DNA from: Cerasicoccus sp. TK19100
GTDB taxonomy: Bacteria; Verrucomicrobiota; Verrucomicrobiia; Opitutales; Cerasicoccaceae
Reading direction: 5' to 3'
Assembly: GCF_027257155.1 (NCBI RefSeq)
Contig: NZ_JAPWDU010000009.1
Coordinates: forward strand, 62,001 to 126,000
DNA: 64,000 bases
The translations under genes were made by a program, and so were the position numbers. Below the pieces are notes generated by a model, which saw nothing but the letters and a program-made list of their open reading frames with translations, was not told the origin of the DNA and made no database searches. Positions 18,224 to 27,965 of the stretch are shown one piece after another. The stretch's first letter is position 1. Each line of letters starts with the position of its first letter.

Positions 18224-19157
18224 CCGTGATCAGCACGACGCTGTCTTCGGCGGCGACAAAGGTGAAGGCCGTATTGTAGGGCAAAAGCACGTTCACGCCA
18301 GTGCTGACTTCTGCGCCGTCTTCCACGTCGCGCAAGCCGCCGACGGTTACGCTGAGGAGGCGCGGCTCGTCGTTGGCGGCAAATTCCATGCGTTCGCCGG
18401 CCTTGAGCTCGTGCTTGGTGAGGTTGAAAATCTCGCTTTCGACCAGCGTTTGTTCGCCGGGTTGCGGCTTGATGGTCTCCGGCTCGAAGTCGTCGAAGTT
18501 GATGCACTTCATCGACTCCTCGACGTGCAGTTGGCGGGGCTTACCGTCCAGCCCGACGCGGCCCCAGTCGTAAACGCGGTAGGTCGTATCGGAGTTTTGC
18601 TGGATTTCGAGAATGAGGTTACCGCCGTCGATCGCGTGCAGGCGGCCGCTGCGGACAAACATGGATTCACCCGGCTGGACGAGCATGCGGTGGACGCATT
18701 CTTCGAGCGTGTCGTTCTTGAGGCGTTGCTCGAACTCCTCACGGGTCGCGCCTTTTTTCAGGCCAACGATCAGGCCAGCACCGGGATCGGCCTCGGCGAC
18801 ATACCAGTTTTCCGTCTTTGGCTCGCCGCCCAGGCTGGGGGCGATGTCTGCCGGTGGGTGGACCTGCAGGCTCAGGCGATCCTGGCAATCCAGCCATTTG
18901 ACGAGAATAGGGAACGGGGTCGTGGCGTCCCAGCCCGGGCCCATGATCTGGGCTGAGGCGGTTTCGAGTGCCTGGCGTATCGTCAAGCCATCGTAGCCGC
19001 CGCCATGCAGCAGGCTCTGGGCCTCCGGGCGGTCAACGACTTCCCAGGATTCGCCGTAGGGCTGCTCGTCGGGCAGGGTGCGGCCCAGTTTGGATTCGAG
19101 GCCACGGCCGCCCCAAACGCGCTGTTGGTAAATTGGTTCAAAGGAGATGAATCGCAT
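18204..19157 (-). CDS. manA: Mannose-6-phosphate isomerase, class I type
   Basis: This cupin-fold zinc enzyme interconverts mannose-6-phosphate and fructose-6-phosphate and feeds GDP-mannose and polysaccharide synthesis. It has 317 residues, typical of the short bacterial class. Key segments are VWGGRGLESKLG, ESWEVVDR, and the metal-binding LSLQVHPP, with a further Glu/His pair in TLEECVHRML. It is the first gene of a three-gene overlapping operon with two envelope proteins. Confidence 0.92.
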   Translation of the reverse strand: MRFISFEPIYQQRVWGGRGLESKLGRTLPDEQPYGESWEVVDRPEAQSLLHGGGYDGLTIRQALETASAQIMGPGWDATTPFPILVKWLDCQDRLSLQVHPPADIAPSLGGEPKTENWYVAEADPGAGLIVGLKKGATREEFEQRLKNDTLEECVHRMLVQPGESMFVRSGRLHAIDGGNLILEIQQNSDTTYRVYDWGRVGLDGKPRQLHVEESMKCINFDDFEPETIKPQPGEQTLVESEIFNLTKHELKAGERMEFAANDEPRLLSVTVGGLRDVEDGAEVSTGVNVLLPYNTAFTFVAAEDSVVLITDAFARA

Positions 19158-19431
19158 TGGAGCACAGCTTAATTACCCATGTGGCGGGGTCAAGTTAGGC
19201 CTTACGAGTTGGGCAGATTGGTAAGTTGGGCTCGTTCGAAGCGATACCGAATTATCATTGTTGAGCCTAGGGATCTCCGGATGTGCGGTTGGGGGTTAAT
19301 GCTTAGTCTACGTTGAAAAGATTCCTTTTTCGCTTTCGCTTTTGCCCGTGAAAACTCCATGATGGTTTGCGCTGTGACCTTATAGCTTGTTTTCGCCTGA
19401 CCGCTGGGTATTTTGATCACTTTACGTAATT

Positions 19432-22173
19432 ATGGCCGCATCCGGCAAAAAAACTAAATCCGCTCCTCAAAAGAAGTCCTTCGCACCGCGGGAGAAATCA
19501 CGTCCTTTGCTGGGCTTGGTCGTGCTCCTGGTGGGCTTGTTCCTGCTGGTGGCAATGATTGATTTCGAGCCCGCGCAGTCCGGTCAATTCGTGGCGGGTG
19601 CTGAGGGCGAAAACACGAAAAACCTCGCTGGTGAGATCGGCGCAACGACTTCCACGCTGCTCCTGCGTTTGTTTGGCGTGGTGTCCTGGCTCGTGCCGGT
19701 GGCCTTCATTTGGGTGTCGACGCTGTTGATCTTTAAGCGGGCACACCGCGTGCGTTTGCGCCTGTATCTTTCGATGGTGGTCTTCTTCCTGTCGTTGACG
19801 GGGATTGCCGCGCTCTTTGACCAGTGGGGCAAGGAGCCGGTGGATAGCTCGGGCGGGGTCCAGGTCGAGAAGGTCGTCGAGGCACCGGAGTCGAGCTCGT
19901 TCCCGCAGGGCATGGGCGGTCTGGCTGGCCGCGCGCTGTGCAACCAATACACGCTCCATTATTTAGGCGATTTCGGCAATGCGCTGCTCTTGTCTGCGAC
20001 CACGCTTTTTAGCGCGCTGTTTTTGTTCACGGATAACATTGGGGCCTACTTCCGCCGACGCCAGGAGCGGGCGGCAGTCCGCGCCGACGCCAAAGCCAAG
20101 GAGCTGGCCGTGCTCGAGAAACAAAAGGCCCGTGAGGAGCTGGAGGCCAAGCGCGCCGCCGAGGCCGAGGAGAAAAGAAAATCCCTCAAGAAGCCACCTT
20201 CGACCAAGAAGGCGATTTTGGCAGACGACGGTCCCAAGAACCCGCGTAAGCCCTTGCCAGCGGGAGAATCGATTTTGGGCGGCCCCGAGCCGGCGGTGGA
20301 TGACTTTATCCCCGATGCCAAGGAGTTCGACATCGAGGCCGAGCAATTTGAGGAAGAGGATGCGGACGATTTACCACCGCCGCCTCCTCCACGCGCGCCC
20401 GACAAGTCGAAGGAAACCCGGGCCCCGTTTACGCTTCCACCGCGGCCCAATAGCACGACGCCGCCCTTTAAGAACAAGGACGGCAGCACGAAGTCGCCCT
20501 TTAGTAAATCCACGACGCCACCCTTCCGCAAAATTGCCGATAAAAACGACGACGGCTCCGTGGTGCGCCGCGTGGGCGGCATCACCATTGTCGAAAGTGA
20601 GCAGACGGAAAAGGCGGACGACGATCGTCCGGACCGCCGTGGAGATTACATTTTCCCGCCAATGAGCCTGCTGGCCGACCCGCCCGCCAGCGCCAAGGAA
20701 GACCCGCAAAATTACGAGGAAATGGCCGCACAGCTCGTCCAGACTCTGGAGGAGTTTAACGTCAAAGTTGCTCCGGCGGAGGTGCTGACTGGTCCCGTGA
20801 TCACCCGCTATGAAGTGACCCCGGCACCCGGTGTCCGCGTGGAAAAAATTCTGAATCTCGACAAGAACATCGCTCTAGGCCTCAAGGCGGACGCGGTGCG
20901 CATCATTGCGCCGGTGCCGGGTAAGGGCACGGTGGGCGTCGAGGTGCCGAACCGCTTCCCCAAGCCGGTCTGCATGAAGGAAATCGTCGAGTCGAAGTCG
21001 TGGGCCAACGCCAAGGCGGAAATCCCCGTCGTGCTCGGCAAGGACGTGACGGGCAAGGCGATCGTGGAAGACCTCACCAAGATGCCGCACATGCTCATCG
21101 CGGGCTCCACCGGCTCGGGTAAAACGGTATGTATTAATGCGGTTATTGCCTCGCTGCTTTACCACGCGGGGCCCGAGGATTTGCGCTTCATCATGGTCGA
21201 CCCGAAGGTGGTCGAAATGCAGGTTTACAACGACCTGCCCCACATGTTGATCCCTGTCGTCACCGACCCGAAAAAGGTCCCCGGCGCGCTCAAATACCTG
21301 ATCAACGAGATGGAGCGCCGCTACCAGATTTTTGCCAAGGTGGGCGTGCGCAACATCGCCGGCTTCAACAAAAAGCTCTCCAAGGACAAGGAGGAGCAGG
21401 CCAAGCTGGAAGCGCTGGAGCGCGAGCAGGGCGGCGATATGACGCCCGAAGAGCGCGCCGCGCAGGCCACACTCGAAGTCCCGCGCGATGACGATATTTT
21501 TGAGATCCCGGAGAAGAAGCTGCCTTACATTGTCTGCATTATCGACGAGTTGGCCGACTTGATGATGGTGGCTCCGCAGGACATCGAGACCGGCGTCGCC
21601 CGCCTGGCGCAGCTCGCGCGCGCGGCTGGTATCCACTTGATTTTGGCCACGCAGCGCCCGTCGGTAAACGTCATTACGGGTGTGATTAAGGCGAACTTGC
21701 CGACGCGTATTTCTTTTAAGGTGGCGTCCAAGGTTGACAGCCGCACGATCCTCGACCAGCAGGGTGCTGAGGCGCTCATTGGCAAGGGGGACATGCTCTT
21801 TATCCCGCCCGGCACGAGTAATCTGGTCCGCGCACAGGGTGCCTTTGTTTCGGACGAGGAGATCAATGAGATCGTCGACTACCTCAAGGAACAAAACGGC
21901 GAGCCCGAATACGCGGAGGAGGTCCAGCAGCAAATCGAATCCGGCGGCGAAGACGGCGGCAGCAGTGCTGGTGGCGACTACGACGACGAACTGGTCCCCG
22001 AAGCGATCAACATTATTAAAACACATCAGCGCGCCTCGACGTCCTTCCTGCAGCGTAAGCTCAAGATCGGCTACAATCGCGCCGCGCGCATCATGGAAAT
22101 CCTCGAAGACGAGGGCATCGTCGGTCCGGACAACGGCTCCAGCCCGCGCGAAATCCTCGAGCCCATGGATTAA
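19432..22173 (+). CDS. ftsK: DNA translocase FtsK/SpoIIIE
   Basis: This septal DNA pump clears and aligns chromosome termini during division. It has 913 residues. An N-terminal membrane domain of about four helices (to residue 205) is followed by a proline/charge-rich linker (about 215-420). The motor domain carries Walker A IAGSTGSGKTV and Walker B YIVCIIDELADLMM. The C-terminal winged-helix gamma domain (SFLQRKLKIGYNRAARIME) reads KOPS sequences. The 274 bases upstream (19158-19431) contain nothing else recognisable. Confidence 0.96.
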   Translation: MAASGKKTKSAPQKKSFAPREKSRPLLGLVVLLVGLFLLVAMIDFEPAQSGQFVAGAEGENTKNLAGEIGATTSTLLLRLFGVVSWLVPVAFIWVSTLLIFKRAHRVRLRLYLSMVVFFLSLTGIAALFDQWGKEPVDSSGGVQVEKVVEAPESSSFPQGMGGLAGRALCNQYTLHYLGDFGNALLLSATTLFSALFLFTDNIGAYFRRRQERAAVRADAKAKELAVLEKQKAREELEAKRAAEAEEKRKSLKKPPSTKKAILADDGPKNPRKPLPAGESILGGPEPAVDDFIPDAKEFDIEAEQFEEEDADDLPPPPPPRAPDKSKETRAPFTLPPRPNSTTPPFKNKDGSTKSPFSKSTTPPFRKIADKNDDGSVVRRVGGITIVESEQTEKADDDRPDRRGDYIFPPMSLLADPPASAKEDPQNYEEMAAQLVQTLEEFNVKVAPAEVLTGPVITRYEVTPAPGVRVEKILNLDKNIALGLKADAVRIIAPVPGKGTVGVEVPNRFPKPVCMKEIVESKSWANAKAEIPVVLGKDVTGKAIVEDLTKMPHMLIAGSTGSGKTVCINAVIASLLYHAGPEDLRFIMVDPKVVEMQVYNDLPHMLIPVVTDPKKVPGALKYLINEMERRYQIFAKVGVRNIAGFNKKLSKDKEEQAKLEALEREQGGDMTPEERAAQATLEVPRDDDIFEIPEKKLPYIVCIIDELADLMMVAPQDIETGVARLAQLARAAGIHLILATQRPSVNVITGVIKANLPTRISFKVASKVDSRTILDQQGAEALIGKGDMLFIPPGTSNLVRAQGAFVSDEEINEIVDYLKEQNGEPEYAEEVQQQIESGGEDGGSSAGGDYDDELVPEAINIIKTHQRASTSFLQRKLKIGYNRAARIMEILEDEGIVGPDNGSSPREILEPMD

Positions 22174-22380
22174 TGTCACTGCCGCGGGAGTTCTGCGGCG
22201 GTCCTTATGATGTGTCAATATCCGGTAAATCGTCTTTAGGGATAGCATGAGGGAAAACCTACAGGACTGGAAAAATCGCGTATATTCTGGCAATAAACGC
22301 CTTATGACGCGACGATATTCATGAGTCGGATTAATTCCGTCTTGCGCCTTGGCGATATTTATCAACAACTCTAGGGGTTA

Positions 22381-23223
22381 ATGCCGAACATCGGGGACAG
22401 ATTAGAAGAAGCGCGCAAGCGACAGGGGGTTTCCATTAGGGAGGCCTCGGAGGCCACCAAAATCCGGGGTGACCTGTTATTGTCGTTGGAAAACAACAAT
22501 TTCGACTTCGACCTGCCCGATGTTTACAAGCGCGGCTTCCTCAAGCTCTACGCGCGCTACCTCAAGCTCGACACCGACAAAATCATGGCGGACTTCGAGG
22601 CCGCGATGCTCGGGCGCAGCAAGCACAAGCGCAGCGATTCGCGCGAATTCTTTGGCCGGATGGACCTCCCCGAGCGCACGACGCCGCTGGGTAGCAGTGA
22701 GTCCACGCCCCCCTTTGGGGATCACGAGGAGCCGAAGAACCCGGAGTCCAAGCCCGCCGAGCGCATGGAACAGCAGGCCGACACCTCACTTTATTGGAAG
22801 GTCGGCATCATATTCGTGGCGGTATTCGTCATCTTCAGTTTGCTGACCCTGCTTGTGCAGTCGATTTTCTCCAGCGACCCGGAAGAGACCGACCCGGGCA
22901 CCGAGACCACCATCACGGATAACAGTGGCGGTGGTCCAGGTAATAGCGCCGCCGCGAACGCGCCGATGAACGTTGTCCTGATCGGCTTGGGCGACACCAG
23001 CGTGGTGGTCAACACCGTCAACGGCGGCGAGCGCATCCGCGAGGCTTCCGGTTCACTCGAAGCCGGCGAAGACATCCCCTTTACAGCGAATGGCCCGATC
23101 ATGATCGTGGCCTCCAACATCGAAAACATCGCTGTGCGCATCAATGGCCGCGAGTACCGCGCCGATGGGATGAGCGGTTTGGGCCGCTGGTATTTTAAAG
23201 AGACCGGCCCGTATAATCCGTAG
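22381..23223 (+). CDS. RodZ-like helix-turn-helix membrane protein
   Basis: This 280-residue protein has a cytoplasmic Xre-type HTH (RLEEARKRQGVSIREASEAT). A linker, a single transmembrane helix (VGIIFVAVFVIFSLLTLLV) and a periplasmic C-terminal DUF4115-like domain follow. This is the RodZ architecture; RodZ links MreB filaments to the cell-wall elongation machinery. It follows ftsK by 207 bases in the same direction. The call rests on domain order; the exact role in this organism is inferred. Confidence 0.85.
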   Translation: MPNIGDRLEEARKRQGVSIREASEATKIRGDLLLSLENNNFDFDLPDVYKRGFLKLYARYLKLDTDKIMADFEAAMLGRSKHKRSDSREFFGRMDLPERTTPLGSSESTPPFGDHEEPKNPESKPAERMEQQADTSLYWKVGIIFVAVFVIFSLLTLLVQSIFSSDPEETDPGTETTITDNSGGGPGNSAAANAPMNVVLIGLGDTSVVVNTVNGGERIREASGSLEAGEDIPFTANGPIMIVASNIENIAVRINGREYRADGMSGLGRWYFKETGPYNP

Positions 23224-23227
23224 TGCG

Positions 23228-23438
23228 TTTTCCTAAACAGGAAGATCGGGAAGACCGGAAAGTTTGTGGCTCGAAGCCAGCAGGTTTTCGTGAACTGAGT
23301 TCGGTGCGTAGGGCTACGCTCCAGACGCGTTGCTACTTTCACTAACCCCAGGCTAGGCTGAATCAGCACCGTTGGTGCTCAAGCGTGAATCATTCAACTC
23401 ACCGCTTCCCGTTCTTCCCGATCTTCCTGTTTTAGAAA
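23228..23438. repeat. Element with inverted ends (family A, copy 2)
   Basis: The outer arms at 23228-23258 and 23408-23438 share the AGGAAGATCGGGAAGA core with the element at 16549, but pair less perfectly. The interior is mostly different. A shared GAAGCCAGCAGG segment lies in the opposite orientation, so this copy is inserted inverted. It also carries a CAGGCTAGGCTGAATCAGCA sub-repeat. It separates two convergent genes. Confidence 0.8.
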
Positions 23439-23452
23439 ATCGTTCTGCTCGT

Positions 23453-24034
23453 CTACTCGCCGATCTTGACGGCGGACTGGCCGGCACCGCTGGAGGATTG
23501 TGGGGCTGCGGCGGCTTCGGATGCTTGCTTTTTGCGGCTGAGCTGGATGCCGGCTTCGACGGATTCGATCTTCTCGGTGAGCGCGGTGACCTTCACGTCG
23601 CCTTCATCAAGTACGAGGGTCAGGATGATGGCCTTGGTCGCCTTGATCGGCAGGCCTTGCACGCGGGCATCTTCCTCGACATCGACGAACACCTTGGCCG
23701 ACAGGTTGTCATCGGCGATCTGCGCCTTTACGCCTTTGAAGTTGTAGCCGTAATATTCGGTGTTGGCGAAGGCTTCCTTGAGAAAGGGAACGTACTGCGG
23801 CAGGCGCATGGTGCGGGTGCCGGCGGGGCCCTCGACGATGGAGGAGATCATGGTGACCGTGATGTCTGGCGCGGCTTGCTGGATCAGCACGGCTGGGTCG
23901 CCCGAGAGATAGGCCCCGCGCCGTTCGTTGAGCACGTCCACCACGACCTTCTTGTCAATCGCGTCGACGGCATGCACTTGGACGGCGGGCAACAGCACTG
24001 CGGCCAGCGCCAGGAAACTCAGCAATTTTTTCAT
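23453..24034 (-). CDS. Secreted hypothetical protein (NTF2-like?)
   Basis: This 193-residue protein starts at ATG 24034 with a clear signal peptide (MKKLLSFLALAAVLLPAVQVHA). The body has alternating helix and strands (LNERRGAYLSGDPAVLIQQA, then beta strands), suggestive of a SnoaL/NTF2-like fold. The C-terminus is low-complexity Ala/Ser. The fold suggestion is weak and no catalytic residues can be assigned. Confidence 0.6.
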   Translation of the reverse strand: MKKLLSFLALAAVLLPAVQVHAVDAIDKKVVVDVLNERRGAYLSGDPAVLIQQAAPDITVTMISSIVEGPAGTRTMRLPQYVPFLKEAFANTEYYGYNFKGVKAQIADDNLSAKVFVDVEEDARVQGLPIKATKAIILTLVLDEGDVKVTALTEKIESVEAGIQLSRKKQASEAAAAPQSSSGAGQSAVKIGE

Positions 24035-24206
24035 GCGGGCAGCATCAAGGCGCAGCGTCGAAATGACAAGGTTTCTCGGCGCATTGTTGCCCGCTGCTAG
24101 GGTGCTTATTTTCTGCAAAAAATTCCAGGGCCGTTAAGTCAGCGTTAAGACGAAGTCTGCTAAATTGCACGACCGCACCAGGCAGGTGCACGGCAATCAC
24201 TCAGCT

Positions 24207-27200
24207 ATGAACTTTTCACAGTATCTTTCCCGGCAGGGCTTGCGCCTCGCTGTTCTCTCCACCCTGGCCCCGTTGGGCGCTGGCGCGACGATCGTGGTCA
24301 CCGGCTTCTATGATCCGGCCGAACCATTTTGGTCCGATGGCGGTGACGCGTCGACCGACGGCGGCATCGGTGTCTTTGCGGATGGTGGCCTGACCGTCGA
24401 TGGCGGCTCGGTGCTGGCCCTGGCCAATGGCGGCATCGGGGTAACCTCCGGCGCGACGGGCACGGCTTCGGTCAGCGGCAGCGGCTCGGCGTTTACCACG
24501 AGCTACCTAGGTGTGGGCGTGGAGGGCAATGGCTACCTGACCGCCAGCGACTACGGCTTGGTGTCGGCGGTGTCGGATTTGGTCCTTGGCTTCGATGCAG
24601 ACGCATCGGGCTACGTGACGGTGGAGACCAGCGCGCAGATAAATGCCGGTTACAAGATGCAGGTTGGCTACGACGGCTACGGCGAGCTAACCGTGCAAAC
24701 TGGTGGCTACGTCTCTAGCTACATCATGAATGTGGCCTCCTATGCTGGCAGCGAAGGCCTGATCACGGTGACTGGGGCCGGCTCGCAACTGGAGGTGCTC
24801 ACGGGCATTGAGGACAATGAAGCGGGTGACTTCATCGTTGGCCGCAACGGCGTGGGCACGCTGTCGATCAGCGATGGTGGCTCGGTCTTGGCGAGCTTCG
24901 TGGACCTCGGTTTTAACGGCGATGCGGAAGGTTATCTATACGTCACCGGGGCGGATTCTTCGTTGGACGTCAGCGATAACGTGATCATCGGCGACTACGG
25001 CTACGGCTCAATAAACATTAGCAATGGCGGCGCGCTTTATGGCTACGACATTATCTTTGGCTACGAATCCGAGGCCACGGGCGAGGGCATGGTGACGGGC
25101 GCGAATTCGCTCATCCAAGCCGATGACGACATCCTCGTCGGTCTCAATGGCTATGGGGAACTGACGCTTGAAAACGGCGCAGAAGGTGACGTCGCGGATG
25201 ATATTTACGTCGGCTACAATCCGGACTCGGAGGGCTATTTGACCGTGACCGGTGCGAACACCACCTTGACGCTGGGCGACAATTTATACGTGGGGGACGA
25301 GGGCTATGGCTCGGTAACGTTCAGCGATGGTGCCTATGCCGATGTGGATGATTTTTACCTGGCCGATTCGGAGGGGTCGACGGGTATCGGGCTGATCACG
25401 GACGCAGGTACCCAAGTGGATGTCGCGGACGATGTCGATGTCGGCTATGCAGGCTTGGCCGAGCTGACGATTAACAGCGGCGCGCTATTCAATGTGGGCG
25501 GCGATGTCACCGTGGGTTACGAGGATGGCTCCGATGGCGAGCTGTTGGTGACTGGCGCGGATACCACGATGGATGTGGTGGAAGACATTCGGGTCGGCTA
25601 CTACGGCATCGGGCAAATGACCATCAGCGACGGTGCCTCCGTAAGTAGTGACTACGGTATCGCTGGCGCTTTTGGTGGAGAGGGATCGGTGACGGTCGAG
25701 ACCGGCGGCTCCTGGACGACGGATCGCATTCTTTACGTGGACGGCGGCGAGGATGATCAACTCCTGGTGCAAAACGGTGGCCTGCTTTATCCGGATGACT
25801 TTTTCATTAGTGCGCATCCGGACGCAAAGGGAAGTGCGACCATCACCGGTGTTCTGTCTGAATTGGGCGTCACGGATGAGATTTCAGTTGGACGGGCAAG
25901 CTATGGAACGCTGTTAATCGATGACGGTTCCACGGCCAGTGGTTACCGTTTGCGAATCGGACATTTGAATGCGGGCGATGGCTACGTAACGGTGGACAAC
26001 GGTGCGAGCCTGACTCTGAGCGATTCGATTGAAGTCGGCACAAATGGGATGGGTAATTTAACCGTCAGCAACAGCGCAAGCGTAACGACTAACTACATGG
26101 AGGTGGGCTTATACGCATCGGGGACTGGCTCCGTAACCGTTGAAAGCAACGGCCACTTGACCGTAAATAACGACCTTAACCTCGGCAATAGTGGGTCGGC
26201 CTCCCTGTTGGTGCAAAGCGGCGGCATCGTGGATGCGCAAATCATTGATGTCGCCTATGTCGAGGATTCCACGGGTAACATCACCGTGCAGACCGGCGGT
26301 CAATTAAACTCAACAGGAGATATTGCGATCGGTGTGCTGAGCACGGGCACGATGGATATCCTCGATGGCGGGGTGGTGAATACCGGTGCCCAAAGCTACG
26401 TGGGTAACGGCGCGACGGGCGTGGGCGTGGTCAATGTCGACGGCGCAGGTTCGCAGTGGAACGGTGATCAAAGCCTGACGATTGGCAACGGTGGCACTGG
26501 CACGGTCAACGTCGCCAACGGCGGTAAGCTTAACTTCGGCTGGGATGTGGTCATTAAAGAAACGGGCACGCTGAACCTGACGGTGGATGGCAACGACATG
26601 GTCAACACCGGCCAGGCCGACGAGCCCGGCTGGGGCGACTTCCTGAATATGGGCCTCGTGACGCTGGTGGCAGACTCAACGCTGGAAGCTGGCGTCTACG
26701 AGCCGATCAATATCGCCGACGGACGCGAGTATTACAACTCCGGCACGGTGACGGCTGTTGGCGGCCTTTGGGACGATGCCACGCAACAGTTCACGGTAGG
26801 TGCCGTGGTGACGGCGGATACCGCGCCGTCGGACTTGAGCGGCCAGCGCGTCAGCTACTTTGACAACGCGCTCGTGGTCGGCTTTGGCAGTGATGCGGGC
26901 GAGCAGAGCTTTACCGCGACAAAGTCAGACGTGTCGTATATCAACGGTAACCCGGTCATCGACGCGTATCAGTTTGAGTCCGCCATCACGGGCACGACGT
27001 CGCTGTCGTTTGTAGTGGGCGAGGGGCTGGACGCAGCCACGATCAGTATCTGGTATCTGGCCGACGGCGAGACGGAATGGGTTCCCTACGATTCCGCGTT
27101 GTTTGAATACTACGGCGGCGTGATCACCGTTACGGTAGAGCATTTCAGCAGCTATGCCGTGGCAGTGCCGGAGCCCTCAGCCAACGCACTGGTCTTTGCC

Positions 27201-27248
27201 TTCGCGGTGCTGCTGATCGTGATCAAGCGCCGTCGACAGGCTGCGTAG
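24207..27248 (+). CDS. Large PEP-CTERM repeat protein (beta-solenoid)
   Basis: This 1013-residue exported protein has a signal peptide and then more than 15 tandem units of about 45-50 residues with the pattern VG..GYGELTI..GG.V. (for example VGYDGYGELTVQTGG, VGDEGYGSVTFSDGA). These match the PEP-CTERM-associated/autotransporter-type repeats that fold as a beta-solenoid. The last 150 residues form a separate domain and end in VPEPS, a hydrophobic helix and KRRRQAA, the exosortase sorting signal. The start is ATG 24207. It is probably displayed on the surface as an adhesin or matrix protein. Ligand unknown. Confidence 0.88.
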   Translation: MNFSQYLSRQGLRLAVLSTLAPLGAGATIVVTGFYDPAEPFWSDGGDASTDGGIGVFADGGLTVDGGSVLALANGGIGVTSGATGTASVSGSGSAFTTSYLGVGVEGNGYLTASDYGLVSAVSDLVLGFDADASGYVTVETSAQINAGYKMQVGYDGYGELTVQTGGYVSSYIMNVASYAGSEGLITVTGAGSQLEVLTGIEDNEAGDFIVGRNGVGTLSISDGGSVLASFVDLGFNGDAEGYLYVTGADSSLDVSDNVIIGDYGYGSINISNGGALYGYDIIFGYESEATGEGMVTGANSLIQADDDILVGLNGYGELTLENGAEGDVADDIYVGYNPDSEGYLTVTGANTTLTLGDNLYVGDEGYGSVTFSDGAYADVDDFYLADSEGSTGIGLITDAGTQVDVADDVDVGYAGLAELTINSGALFNVGGDVTVGYEDGSDGELLVTGADTTMDVVEDIRVGYYGIGQMTISDGASVSSDYGIAGAFGGEGSVTVETGGSWTTDRILYVDGGEDDQLLVQNGGLLYPDDFFISAHPDAKGSATITGVLSELGVTDEISVGRASYGTLLIDDGSTASGYRLRIGHLNAGDGYVTVDNGASLTLSDSIEVGTNGMGNLTVSNSASVTTNYMEVGLYASGTGSVTVESNGHLTVNNDLNLGNSGSASLLVQSGGIVDAQIIDVAYVEDSTGNITVQTGGQLNSTGDIAIGVLSTGTMDILDGGVVNTGAQSYVGNGATGVGVVNVDGAGSQWNGDQSLTIGNGGTGTVNVANGGKLNFGWDVVIKETGTLNLTVDGNDMVNTGQADEPGWGDFLNMGLVTLVADSTLEAGVYEPINIADGREYYNSGTVTAVGGLWDDATQQFTVGAVVTADTAPSDLSGQRVSYFDNALVVGFGSDAGEQSFTATKSDVSYINGNPVIDAYQFESAITGTTSLSFVVGEGLDAATISIWYLADGETEWVPYDSALFEYYGGVITVTVEHFSSYAVAVPEPSANALVFAFAVLLIVIKRRRQAA

Positions 27249-27249
27249 T

Positions 27250-27954
27250 TTATTCCCAGCTGCGGCGGATGGCACCGTCGCGGCGTTGGCCGACGGGGGT
27301 GCCAAGCACCTCCATGTAGACGAAAGCTTCGCGGGCGGCCTCGGGGTCGCGGAGGCCCTTGCGAATACGCTGGGCAAAGGCTCCGGTGCGTTTCTTACCC
27401 TTGGCGGTCTTCGCGCTGGAGCTAATATCGTTGCCCATCACGCTGCCGAGGCGCACTTTGGCAGCTTGGCGGGCTTCTTCGGCCCGGCGTTTGGTTGCTT
27501 CGACACGCTGGCGTTGCTCTTCGAGCTCGGCCTCGTAATTGCGAATAGGTTGGTGCTCCTGGTAGGTTGGCAGCGGCGGAGGCGAGGACTCGCCGGGGTG
27601 CCCGTAGTCCAGCGGTTTGCGCTGTGGCGTGGGTTGCGGTTGGGCTGGAGGCGGTGGCGGCGGGCCTTGTTGCGGTGCGGGTTGTTGACCGCGGCGCTCC
27701 GCGATTTTGCGTCGAATTTCCTCCTGAATGCGGCGGGTGCGTTCCTCGTCAGAGGCGGGTTGCGGCTGCTGTTGTTGGCGGCGGTATTGCTCCTCGCGGT
27801 GGTCCTGCTGCTGGGCAGGGGTGGGTGGCGGCGCGGCCTGCCGATGCTGCGGGGGCGGTGCCTGCTGCTCCTCCTCCTTTTTGCCGAAGATCTGGCCAAT
27901 CAGCCAGATGGCAAAGACAATGATGGGGACTATGATTTCACCGAGGCTATCCAT
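27250..27954 (-). CDS. Membrane-anchored proline/glutamine-rich hypothetical protein
   Basis: This 234-residue protein has an N-terminal transmembrane helix (IIVPIIVFAIWLIGQIF) and then a long Pro/Gln/Glu/Arg-rich low-complexity region. It ends in a basic region with RIRKGLRDPEAAREAFVYME. The last segment resembles short C-terminal motifs of Verrucomicrobia membrane proteins. It is convergent with, and only one base from, the PEP-CTERM repeat protein gene. No function is recognised. Confidence 0.65.
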   Translation of the reverse strand: MDSLGEIIVPIIVFAIWLIGQIFGKKEEEQQAPPPQHRQAAPPPTPAQQQDHREEQYRRQQQQPQPASDEERTRRIQEEIRRKIAERRGQQPAPQQGPPPPPPAQPQPTPQRKPLDYGHPGESSPPPLPTYQEHQPIRNYEAELEEQRQRVEATKRRAEEARQAAKVRLGSVMGNDISSSAKTAKGKKRTGAFAQRIRKGLRDPEAAREAFVYMEVLGTPVGQRRDGAIRRSWE

Positions 27955-27965
27955 GGGTTATCCAA

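Noticed and set aside
20875-22368. Long antisense frame of 497 codons over ftsK
   Set aside because: It is opposite a clear FtsK motor domain and has the Arg/His/Val-rich composition of a high-G+C shadow.
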